A DNA stretch of 64,000 nucleotides from positions 1-64,000 of the forward strand of contig JAOVVO010000354.1 of NCBI GenBank assembly GCA_028564675.1, in the 5' to 3' direction. A program made the position numbers and the translations under genes. Position 1 is the first letter of the stretch. Each line of letters opens with the position of its first letter. The stretch comes from Onchocerca lupi. Lineage: Eukaryota; Nematoda; Chromadorea; Rhabditida; Onchocercidae. The notes beneath the pieces were generated by a model that was given only the letters and a program-made list of their open reading frames with translations, ran no database searches and was not told the origin of the DNA. Below, one piece after another: positions 47,491-58,700 of this stretch.

Positions 47491-50400
47491 TCAGTTGTAA
47501 TCATTACTATTGGGAGCTGGACTTGAATCTTTCATAGGCTCATCAATGGGCTCAAGAATAGTAGTACCATTCTCAGCAGCACCATTCTCAGTAATTACCT
47601 GTGATCCATTTCTCTCCGGCGAATGAGAATGAGAATGAGAATGAGAATGAGAACGAGAAAGAGAACGAGAACGAGAACGAGAATGAGAACGAGAACGTGC
47701 ACTTCCAGATCGACTACGTGATTTCGAACCTTCGCCTTCCTTCTTTGGTGTAGGCGAACGCGATTTCGAGCCAGTGTGTGAACGTGACGATCGACTACGC
47801 GAGCTACGTGAACGCGAATTAGATCGATGATGAGAACGGGAACGACTGTAAATATCAAATTAATTAAAAATATGATACAAATAATGTCTGCAAATAATAG
47901 GAGAAATCAAAAATGCAACAGAAACATCAAGCGTTACTTCTATAAATATAATTTTACCTTCGACTATCTCGTCTTTCTGAATCATCAATCAATTTCAGCT
48001 TGCGTCCATTCACCTCCTTACCCTGCAGCTTGTCAAGAGCCCTTTCAAGATCTTCTCGTGTTAAGAAGCACACAATTCTGAATACAATATTCAATAAGTA
48101 AACTATAAAATATAGCAAGATGCCATAACTCAAAAATTTTGGAAGTAAAAAAATTAGCAAAGTAAAAGATTTTACCCTTCATTTGGATGCTGCTTGTGCG
48201 CATCCGCAAAAGTTACCTCACCAGCAGTTCGCATAATATCTTTAAGATCCTGCAAAACAATGCCGTTATCGAAGGATAGCAGCAAACCAAACTAAAGTGG
48301 GAAATGAATACACCTTGTTTTTAAAGAGCAGGCATCGTCAATCATCAAACCTCCTAGGACCATTACATTCTCTTAAAAATTGAGCTGAATGACAAAACTG
48401 CCCCCTAATAAAATCTTCCTTTTAAAGTGTATCATTTTTTTTGCAGACCATATTTTCTTGTTGCAGCAACTGATCATTCTAAGCTCACATTTTTGATGCC
48501 AAACCAGAGAGCAACAAAATGCTGAAAATGAGGATAAAATTTCCTGTTATGAAGGAACTTTCGAGCAACGGAAACTTCGTTTTGTGCTCGTCAGAAAAAG
48601 AGAAACTACCATCCAGTAAGCTTAGCTTGGTAAATGTCAAACACCTTTTGTTTCAGCGATACGAAAGATCGAATTTATTTTTAGAGAACTGACCAGATCA
48701 TGTTCTGATGTGGCCCTCACGATGCGGCAGTACACCACCACTAGCCTCAACCTGCGACATCAGAACGAAACGAAACAAGCACCGAACCACGAGCTCGGGC
48801 CCGAACGCACCAATAACAAGACGCCTATGCACCAACGATAAACCATTTTGAGCTGCAGCAGCTCGCGACTACCTCCTGGCCAATTTGGTGCCTTCATTTC
48901 GGCCTTATCTTTATGAACAGAATTAAGTAGTCATCGAACGCGCTTCATGAGGCTGTCCAAACAATGCGCGTTCGATGCAACAGAAAAAAAAAGCTAAAAA
49001 ACTAAATATTTTCCGATTTCTATTCTTCCGTACATCAGCAACACCTCAAAGCTGTTACTAGGGAGCTGAAAATTTTGGCCACTTTTTCTGCTCTCCATTT
49101 GGTAATTCTACAGGTTTCGTCGCGAGTGCGTGGTGTACCTCCTTCCCTTTACATCTCTCTCAAACAACGACGTATGCATCAGGTGATCGCAAACAACGTC
49201 CCAACATCACGTTATCTCACCTGCCACGAACAACGAGACGAAAGGTTTTCAACAATCAATCGATAGCGTGTCTGTTGTGGTGGGCCATATCTGAAAAGAT
49301 AATATTTTAGAATCTAAAAAGACCCTATATAACCATCCGATAAAATTCAAAAGATATGTTATACCAGCCTTGATTCACGTCTGGGCGGAGGAAATCGATC
49401 AAAACCGCCAAATCCCATACGACTTCGTGGTCCACGACGTGAAAATTCTAAGATCACACGCTCACCACATAACTCTTTTCCATTCAATTCATATACTGCA
49501 TCGTCTGCATCTCGCGGATCATCGAATTCCTATAACAGTTGACTTCATCTTTTGTTTCATTTTCTTTTTTTTCAAAGATGAATTAAAGTAACGCAAAAAC
49601 ATCCCTCAAAGTTGCAAAAAGTTATTTCAATTAATTCTGGTAGATCATCGAATGCCACAGTTTGTTTGATCTCGTTATGAAATTCATGTAAAATCGGTCA
49701 AATGATTAATTTGAAGGTGTACTGGAAAAAAAAGACATCTCTACTCAATATGAAGATTTTAGAGCATTGAAGCATTTTCCGAAGATTTATCATTCAATAG
49801 AGAATTTATATTTCACTCTCAGTTCATGATTTACTAAATTAAATATAGCATCACTAAAAAATCTTGATCTTTTCGAAATAGATGTTATGTGGTATTTACT
49901 AAGTAAAGATAGAAACAGTGATCACAGCAAAAATGAGGAGATTTGTTCGCAAAAAATTCTTTTCATTTCATATCAATTCCCATGTAAAATGAAACATTTA
50001 GAAAAAAGTAATCATCTTAAAACAAAAAAAAAAAAAAAAAAGATTTGTATGCAAATAATACACGAAGCGAAGGGAATCGTCATACTGCATTACCACTATA
50101 TGAAAACTGGCTTACAAAAACAATTTTTTAGCTATCAATCCTTAAGCCAATCGAAATTATGTTTACGAAGAATCTAAACGAAGCACATCTAAATATTTCT
50201 ATGAATAAAATATTAGCATGAGACCAAAAATAGATCATGCCATGAATATCCCGAGTTTTAAATTCATTAATAAAATTAGTTTAGTAATGTAACAGACTCA
50301 AAAACAGCGAATAAAATTAAACAAAAGCAGAATCCAAGTAACCAACAGAGATACTGATTTCGAAAATGATGATTTCGTCGCAGCTGAAGCAATGATCAAG

Positions 50401-50554
50401 AAAATTCGTATGAATCACTTACCACAAAGCCAAAACCATTCTTGAGAACAATATCACGTATGCGTCCATAACCACGGAAGAAATGCTCGATATCACGTTC
50501 AGACGCTCTGTAGGACAGACGTCCCACATAAACACGTGCGCTCATGTTACTCAT
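47491..50554 (-). CDS. SR splicing factor, SRSF4/5/6 type with two RRMs and RS tail, 6 exons, 303 aa
   Basis: SR proteins bind exonic enhancers and promote splice-site recognition in the nucleus. Exons in transcript order: 50423-50554, 49369-49529, 49221-49290, 48176-48249, 47958-48077, 47491-47845. RRM1 (residues 5-75): ARVYVGRLSYRA with RNP1-like NGFGFVEF; then a Gly/Arg/Pro linker; RRM2 (about 103-175) with YRLIVENLSSRCSWQDLKD, the SWQDLKD signature of two-RRM SR proteins; the RS tail is encoded by hexamer repeats and ends in an acidic Asn-rich tail. A trans-splice-like TTATTGCAG lies 16 bases upstream of the ATG. The second intron needs a GC donor to keep frame (RRESRYGPPQQTRYR). The third intron (48250-49220) is nearly 1 kb, several times larger than most, as is intron 1. 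C. elegans counterparts are the rsp-1/rsp-2 genes; I do not choose between them. Confidence 0.93.
47621..47698 (-). repeat. GAGAAT/GAGAAC hexamer repeat coding the RS domain
   Basis: About thirteen tandem hexamers. On the coding strand they read TCTCGT/TCTCAT and encode alternating Ser-Arg and Ser-His. The block of five identical GAGAAT units at the start is pure enough to be length-variable between individuals. Confidence 0.9.
48465..48623 (+). repeat. 159-bp exon-like block, copy B, inside an SR-gene intron
   Basis: Near-identical inverted copy of 44785-44943. On the plus strand it follows TTGTTGCAG and ends CCATCCA GTAAGC, so the splice-site-like borders are preserved. It is antisense to the SR gene, in its third intron. 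Internal reading contains MLKMRIKFPVMKEL, again interrupted in all frames. Confidence 0.85.
48702..48766. other. GC-rich block with a 10-bp inverted repeat in the SR-gene intron
   Basis: GTTCTGATGT (48702-48711) and ACATCAGAAC (48757-48766) could pair around a 45-nt loop. They sit at the edge of a markedly GC-rich island (about 48700-48900) within intron 48250-49220, in contrast with the AT-rich surroundings. In other animals long SR-gene introns often hold conserved poison exons; this is a candidate location only. Confidence 0.5.
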
Positions 50555-50574
50555 CTCCGTCGACAACCACTGCA
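50555..50574 (-). promoter_or_regulatory. Candidate spliced-leader acceptor of the SR gene
   Basis: Minus-strand CTTATTGCAG ends at 50570 and is followed 15 nt later by the ATG at 50554. A long 5' exon is not needed if SL trans-splicing occurs here. An upstream in-frame ATG at 50653 would add a non-conserved leader. Confidence 0.5.
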
Positions 50575-50654
50575 ATAAGACACTCGTAAGAAACTTTAGT
50601 CCGCAACGCAACCGCGGACGCTCTATAGGCCATTTCAAATTAGGGTAAGTCAAT

Positions 50655-51749
50655 AGTAGCTCTCATGATTACAGAATGCAATGCATCAGAAAATACTTAG
50701 CAATTCGTAGAGAGAGTTAGATGAAGAGGAATTTTGAAGAAATGAGAAGCAATCAAAAGAACGCCAATTGAAGAGAGTCCATAATTGTAGCATTCTTCGA
50801 AAAGACATTAAATAGAGTGTGCGGCTTTAGACGAAAGAACAAATGTAAAAGAGCGCTTAGTAAATGGTGACACAGGCAAGTGAAGCATTACACTCACAAA
50901 AGTGCAGAATTTTGGCATATATTCAAACCAAATAACTGGCAACTTTCCAAATTTATGAGGTTTGAAAGCAAATAGCCGAAGTTTGGGTAATGGACTGGAT
51001 GTGGGGGGATGGTAGGACCTTTGGGAAGTGGAGCTCAGGAGTCTTTTTAGAGCATCGCATGTCTATAAAGACAATTTTGTTCATCTACTTTTATAATAAT
51101 GCCCAAGTGATACCCAGGTGCTCAGAAACTGCTTTTTGTTGGCGCTTCTGGGTTAGAGTTCACCTTCGGGCGGTCCAGGAACACTGCGTCACTTTCGCTT
51201 TTCTGGGTGCTTTTATTCCATTTCAGGTTATGGAGAAGAGTTTGGTCAAGGCTCTTTGTAAAGTGATTTTGTTGCGCCACAAAATCTCGAATTTGAGTAA
51301 TATAAACTATAGAGGAGTGATGACTGTTATGGGCATTGAAACCAGGCAATTTTTGTCCCAATTTATGTTAATTTTAACAGACTTAAAAAAGAGGCTTTAA
51401 GAGGTTTTAAGAGACTTGAGTTTCTGATTCAAAAATTAAATCGAAACGAGTTAAACTTGAAAATACAGTTGCAATCAAAATGTCAACTCTTTAGCTGACA
51501 TCTGCATATTGCATATTCTGCATCTCAGCTTATTTTGCTCTTTCGATGGATTTCTACCGAAAATTGCAGTCTGTAGTTTAAAAGTTCTTTATTTTATTCA
51601 CCATCCTCTTTCTTTTTTCAATTGATTAAAGAGTAGAGTTCCGAATTGGAAGGAAACAAGAAGAGATTAGTAAAAACTTCTATGATAGTAAGAGGACAGT
51701 TTAAATTTTCCATAACTTCCGCATCACTCTCTGTGATTATGAATTTGAG
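50655..51749. other. Intergenic with a GC-raised patch
   Basis: Between divergent SR and OSGEPL1-like genes. 51100-51270 is GC-richer than its surroundings and has long open frames on both strands (plus 50990-51400; minus 51122-51361) without recognisable motifs. The missing first exon of the OSGEPL1-like gene should lie in or near this region. Confidence 0.45.
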
Positions 51750-54294
51750 GTCAGTTGTGATGACACGGCAGTATGTATTCTGAACAGTAATAGGAAGATC
51801 CTCAGTTCTCGTCGTCATGTAAATCGTGAAGTACAGAAAAGGCTTGGAGGAATCTGTCCAGCTGCAGTGGCTGATCAGGTTCATTTTGCTCATTATTCTC
51901 GTCAACATATTTTGCATTTTTTGAACTCCATAAAAGATTTCCAAAAAAATTAATTTTATGAACCAAAAGAATGATATTTCAAATTTTAAATGAAAGTTTA
52001 ACAAAGTAGACATAGATAATATTGTGTCAGTTAATTATTTATTTTCCCAACGTTGATATAAAGTATTTGCAGCACCGTTCATACATCGATCTATTTGTTG
52101 ACGAGTGTTTAGATGAAAGTCATTTGCGACTTTGTAATTTGAACGGTGTAGCAGTGACAACGCGACCCGGTTTAATCATTTCTCTTCGAGTTGGCGTTGA
52201 AAAAGCTGTCTCTTTAGCAAGGTATTTTTCCTGATGTTTATGGGTTTCTCTTGATTTTTAAAGTAGACAGTTGGAATTTTGCCGAATATTTGTTTTTTTT
52301 TTCTCGATCTATAGCTCACATATTAAAAATCCTCAGTGCAAGAAATAGAAATAAATAGGAACAAAATCGAAAAAAAATTAAGCAAATGTGCGATTACTGT
52401 TTCATACAAACGTTTATTAATTATAGCCGTTGATTTTCCTATACCATTGAATAATGTAAAAATATTAGGATCTGGATTTATCCATTTCTGCTGAAAAAGC
52501 CTCTTAGAACTCCGTTTGATTCTTCCGCTGGTAAGGCTGTCGATGGTAATTAAAAATCAAGTCTGCAGTATTTCAGTCCTTTGAATCATGGTTCCAGTTT
52601 TCATGAGTTCTACACTTTGAGACTTCGTTTTCTGAAATTTTATTGTAGTTTGTCAATCTGTCAGGAAAGGTTGCATACCGCTAATACCAGTTCATCACAT
52701 GCAAGCTCATGCTACAATTGCTACTCTGATGAAACAAATATCTTATCCATATGTGTCAGTTCTCATTTCTGGTGGACATTCAATAATAGCTGTAACTAAC
52801 GGACCGGATGACTTTGAAGTTCTTCTGACCAGTATATCTGGTAGCCCTGGCGAATGCATCGACAAAATTAGTCGAGCGCTTAATTTTGAGGAGCCTGAGT
52901 TACTTCGTTTACATCCGGGAGCTGCTCTGGAAGTGATGGCTTCAAGGTGTGTGTAGACGGTTTTTATTGTCACTTTTCCGTAAATTATTTGTTTCTATAA
53001 ATTAAAGAGCATTCCCCGCCTAAAAGATTGCATTTAGATCATCTTCGGGCGGTTACAAACGATATTCAATTGATATAAACAGATTCGTGAAAATGGCTTT
53101 ACATTTCAATTTCTCATGGATCAAGACTACGTACTTGGCTATGATGTTGAAGCAACGCATTCTCAATGTTCCTGATTTTTGTGCAAGCGTTCAGGTATTG
53201 ATAACTATAGATTCTACATTCCTTAACTTTTTGTGCTTGCTATTTTGGATATGATTGCAGGGAATTGTTTCCCAAGAACTTTATGCTAACTGGCATATTT
53301 TTTCAGAAAAAAAAAAAAAAAAATGATTTCAGCATTCCATCGCGGAATACTTGGTTAAGAAACTATGTTGTTGTTTGCAGTACTTGAATGATTCGGACAA
53401 GGTTTTATTTCATTCAGACCGCTGAACACTATTTGTATGCAGAAGTAATCATAAAATGGAGCTTGTTCAATTTCAAAGAATTTAATTTATGGCTTTATAT
53501 ATCCATGATTTTGCTTCGATTATTATTTCTTGAAGCTATTTCATTCTTTTCTAAAATTTTATCTCTTTTTTTTCGAACTAACTGGATTATAACACGATTG
53601 CAGATTCCACCTCATAATCGATTAGTTTTCGTTTCTGGGGGTGTTGCTTCAAACAAGTATATATTATCCAAACTTAATGATGTTTGTGAATCTCTTGGTT
53701 ATGGTCTCTGTGCTCCTTCACAATTCTATTGTTGCGATAATGCAGAAATGATAGCATGGAATGGTATGCAATTGCTAGCGGAAGGGTAAGTTATTCACAT
53801 TTTGTGATATGTCACTTAAAATATTATAAAGCTTTCGAAAATAAATGACCTTTACAAATAATTGGAAAGAATAAGCTCGAAATTAGACAAACTTAACAAT
53901 CCATCCTGATTTTGAGTTCGTGCAATCTAATTCATTTAAAATTATTACTAAATGCCGTATATGTTAGTATGGTAAGTTTGTGAATATCTCAGTGATATGG
54001 AAAGTGGATTTCCTACTGTTGAACTTATCCATCAGCTTGATTATTTCTTGTTTTGTGCTGTTCTGCCAATATTTCTGGCAAATATACGTCATCCTTTAAT
54101 ATCCGGTTATTTAAAAAATTTTTTCCAGTGCATTTTCCGTTATATCACCTGAAAAAATACCTACAAGTATTTTTGTTTCATCGCGATCTCCTATTGGCGT
54201 CGATATTTCTCCAGATTTACGAAAATATTTGGGTATGCCTTGCGAAACGTCAGTGGAAGCAGCAGAGAGACGTAATACTTTACTCAAGTTATAA
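51750..54294 (+). CDS. osgl-1: Mitochondrial tRNA N6-threonylcarbamoyladenosine synthase subunit, OSGEPL1/Qri7 type, 5' end missing
   Basis: TsaD/Kae1/Qri7 family: transfers the threonylcarbamoyl group to A37 of ANN-decoding tRNAs; the Qri7/OSGEPL1 branch works in mitochondria. Exons: 51750-51878, 52073-52221, 52665-52946, 53038-53194, 53333-53401, 53604-53785, 54129-54294, in phase, 377 aa. Motifs: SCDDTAVCIL (normally preceded by GIET), TTRPGLIISLRVGVEKA, VHHMQAHATIATL (HxxxH metal ligands), SVLISGGHS, SPGECIDKISRAL, LHPGAALE, VFVSGGVASNKYI, CCDNAEMIAWNG, and the C-terminal tail GVDISPDLRKYLG. The divergence of LGxxFDK-type segments and the distinct C-terminal extension fit the OSGEPL1 branch, not the cytosolic Kae1 branch. 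The first exon, with the start and any mitochondrial presequence, was not found upstream; the residue before SCDD is Val where Thr is usual. Confidence 0.88.
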
Positions 54295-55768
54295 ACCATA
54301 GTGCAGTTATATTTTCTGGAATACAGGACAACGAGGCAGTAGTTTACGATTATGATAAGTTTATGTTAGCAAACAAGATTCAGTGATATCCTGTTGCTTC
54401 AAGATGACTGAAAATAAAGATGTAACTTTATCACTAACTGAACTTATGCAAAAGAAAATGTTCTCTAAGCTACTGTTCATTATCTTTCACTAAAGAAAGT
54501 AAGCAAAGAAAACCAGCACTTTAGATTTACTCTATGCGTAATGTTTTCAATAACTGGGAAGCAAATGTACTTGAGTATTGAAATTTAATGCAGAATTCTT
54601 TCATAATTTGAAACTCTTGAAGTAGAACTCAATTATTTACTAAAATCAGGACTTAGTACTTATGCAGATATTATGAGGCATCAAATTCTATTTGGATTAT
54701 ATTTTTGGAAACCGAAGTGAGATCGATAATACAAATATTTAGACAATGCAAAAATCCCACACAAAATGCTTACAGAAAAACATAAAGCAATGCTTATAGC
54801 GAATAAGTAATAATGATTTGGACTTGAATATGCTGAAAAGCGGAAATAAGGTATAATTATGCTCAGTTTGTTCATCGAAGGAAATTTAAAGGAAATTAAA
54901 GAAACTCAGTGGTAACCCGAATTTTTTAATTTACGAAGAGACAATTTCGTTTAGCAGCTTGATCTTTCGTCATCAAAACTACTGAAAACGATCTGGAGCC
55001 AATGATAATTTTCGTATTAGCAAAGTTCTGCTCAACTTATCACAAACAAGAAGGAAAACATCGGCTATGCATCGATAGATAACAAAGTATTAGTAAGAAA
55101 TGGGAGTCCACCATAGAAGCCACTTGCATCTCTGTGAGGAATATGCTGTTTAAGCAACAACAGTAAATATGCAATTTTTAGATCTTCATAAGGAGAGAAT
55201 TAGGATTAATTCAGAGGAGTGGTGTTCTTCCTCGCAGCCTCATTTTTATTTTTTCGATTTAGAATTCCAGAATCTTAATAAGTTCAATATCAGTCTTTGA
55301 AGAATTCTGGAAATTTCCCATCAGAAAATTTGAAGTAAATGCAAATTAGCAAATTACATATAAAAAAAAAAAGGGGAAAAACGCATTGTTCTATGAGTAT
55401 ACAAAAATATAAAAAGCAGCAATACCAGGAGTTGCAACCGTACTTTAATGTATGGCAATGGCATTTTGGGTCGTTGGTTGAACTCATTTTAAGCAGCCAA
55501 ACCAGTGATAACTGGTGATGACGCAGACGGGCAGAGAACTGAAATAATTCAGAATAAACGACTTATTCTTTCACTTAATTATCGGCAAAATATATAAATG
55601 TTCCTGTTCCTTACCATATTCTTTTGTCATTCATAAAATAAATTTGAGCGAATATTTAAAGCATTTCACATAGGATACTTCTTTCTACTTTTATGAATTC
55701 ACAAATCTATTTGAAGAGAAGTATACATCAATGGGAAATTGAAGTCCTGAAGTATATTTAAAAATATT
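54295..55768. other. Intergenic between convergent genes
   Basis: AT-rich, about 1.5 kb, lying between the 3' ends of the OSGEPL1-like gene (+) and unc-76 (-). No feature beyond poly-A runs and a possible AATAAA near 54412. Confidence 0.5.
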
Positions 55769-58700
55769 TTAAATGATTCTGTAAACCTGATTCAGAAAAA
55801 TAGAATTTATGGTTAAACCGGAAATGTTACCAGTTAAGATATAGTCAGTGAGCATGCTTGGTACGGCTGGACTATCTTCATCAATTGCTCGCAATACTGA
55901 AATTTTTCCTGTTTAAAGACGTGTATAGAACGTAACTATTATTTTTTCAATTAAACTAGAATAATATTGGCTTTGTCAATCAATATTATCGGGCCAAGAC
56001 ATCGGTAGTTCAACAGCAGTAGAATGAATGGAACTGTTTAGAGCTGATAAAAAAATCTTCCAAAAATGTGTGTGGCAGCAACGAGCAAACAGTAATTCAC
56101 TATTAGAAGATGCACTAGACGATGAACAGAGTTATTTAGGAACGAATGAAAACTAAAGATCTAAAATAATCACATTTGATAAGCGCCATCAGCATATTCA
56201 TGTCCATGGAAAGACGATTTTCATCGTATGGAATTGTTGCCGTCATATACTGTAAAAAAAAATGTTAAATTTTAATTTTCCGATTTTTAGATAAATACCA
56301 GAACAAATAAATAACAAGTTCCTAGAATATGAATACCAACATAATTCTGCTTACCATGAATCTTTTGTAAGGAGCATTTGCCTTCAAATGATTACATTAT
56401 GACTCTCTCAAAATCATCTGATATTTAAATTTATATAAAAGTGCCTTATTAGAAAATCAAGAAAAAGAATATTTATAACGTGAAATTGCATTGAAATTAC
56501 TCGACCCCATTTAAAGTTGAACTAAGAAATCTTAATTCGTAAATTTATAGATTCTTGGAATTATAATACAAAATGCTTCTACCGAAATTTATATGAAAAT
56601 GCAAATCTTAACCTGTGGCAATTGTGAAGGATCAATTTTCAACGGTTTGCGTTTTCGCTCATTGGCGAAATGTCTTCGTCGATTCTGTATAGACAAGAGC
56701 AATGATATGAATGTATTTTTCATTTCCTTCTCATATTCTAACTCATCGCGATGTGCCAACTGCTCCACCAAACTGTCATTGTAAACCTAAGGTAAAATAA
56801 TGTTAAATTTTTAAAAGATGACTGAAATTCTAATTTGCTCTGCAATTAAACAAATACTCTGACAAATGAGAAGTACTATATTAATCTGACTATTTCATAC
56901 CATCTATTTATGAATCAACTTTACATTAAACATATTCTTACTTGTATAAGCTGTTCCATTTCAGTACTTAAAGCAAGCAATCTGCTGTAGGAAAATGATT
57001 CTAAATCTGAAATTTTAAACAATTAAATTACAAATAGAGTATCCAAATCGAAGAATTTTCAAGAGTAGAAAATTTCAGAAATTAAAGTCTTATATAGGAA
57101 AAAACGGAAAAATAAATAAATAAAGGCAAAGCAGAGCAAATAAAGGTTGAGTCATTGGGAGTTTCAAGTAATACTGATGACAAAATATTAAAAATGGTAA
57201 TTAATAATTTTCTTTTCTTAAAAAGAAATTTGTTTTTTAGAAGGTAGCAACAATAAAAGTTTCAATACAAACGACACTGACAAATAGCAATGCTATACAC
57301 TCAAACCCCGAAAAGCATGCAAGGAAATAGTATGCTTTAAAGAAGTTTGTCAATTGAAAAAAGAAAAGCTTCACCCTTAAACCGAATGTTTTTTAAATCT
57401 TTCCGACCGCAACTGACGAAAAAATTATAAAGTTTAACCATCTTTTTCTTCCTAACAAATTTCTCACTAAAAATTGATTTGTTGTCCAGAATTGTTCAAC
57501 GGGAAAATTAAAGATTTCCATTCTCTTTCACAACAATTAAACGTAGACTCATTCAAAAGTACTTACCTCCCAAACCTGGAAAATGTTAAATAATCTTTAT
57601 CAATGGTTAAGAATTTACAGAATGTGAGTACTATTTGATTAATCGATCACAAAAATTCTCGCGAGATAAAAAAATTGTATTTAGGACAAGTTACTTCCTT
57701 AAAATATTTCGAAAATTTGACCAAGTCAGCAAAATTACAGTACTATAATCTACTCATCTTCTCTTCTTTTATGTTCAAAACAGCAATTGTTCGGCAAGTT
57801 TTACATAAGTGCACTTCTCTAACATTGAGAATATTTTGCGTTAAAAGTAACATTAACACCTACTTTCATAATTCGATGTGATGGCAACGGTCTGCCGCAG
57901 TTTGACATCCATTTCGTATTGTCCATTTGGTAATGGTGAACGCATCGATGAATACATGCTGTCCATCGATTCCATCGTATGATCAGTCATTATTGATCCC
58001 GAAAAATCACATGACTGAAAACTGCGAATGAGTCACAATTATTTCTACAATGACTATACCAAACATACCTCAATTTTTTCATTCTATTAATTACATAATA
58101 GCAATAGATGAAATATCGAAGACAATGTAAAATTTACTTGAAGCATTTGGTCAATTTCTTCGATGACTTGATCGGCAGTTTGTGGAGGAGACTCCGATAA
58201 AGGACCACGCTGACTAATCAATTGATGCATATCCAGTGCACTTCTCAGCTCTTCATCTTCTTCCGACAAATCAATACCCGGATCACTGTTTTCCTAAAAA
58301 AAAAAAAAGTCATTGCTTTCAGGTATTCGTTAACTTCAGATCTGAAAATAAGTGAAATATAAACTTTCCACAGGTTATAGTAAACTCCCGGAAGTTATAT
58401 AATTTATTAAATTCAAGCTGGCATTCATTTACAAAAAGAATATGGTACAAAGCGAATGATAAAACTCCAGTTTTTCGGTATAATCATGTGCAAACTAATA
58501 TATTCCATTTTTCAACTTCCCCGGCTAATTGTCCAGTAACTGTCGGAAAAATCCGAAAGATGGTTTATTATAAGTGCGGAGTGTTAAAGGAAATGAAGAT
58601 AGTTTCAAATGATTAACAAGCCGATAAACTTACCGCCAGAGTGCTCCAATTAACAGATAAACAAAATAAAGTCGACCAATCATGAGGCGACAGTTGGAGA

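Noticed and set aside
47595..47858. Minus-strand Val/Leu/Ile repeat frame
   Set aside because: Alternative frame of the hexamer repeat that encodes the RS domain of the SR protein.
50990..51400. 136-codon plus-strand frame as a protein gene
   Set aside because: No recognisable domain, competing minus-strand frame, no splice link to the next gene; kept only as a compositional anomaly.
51618..52013. 131-codon minus-strand frame
   Set aside because: It is the antisense shadow of the OSGEPL1-like exon at 51750-51878, where the plus strand encodes SCDDTAV.
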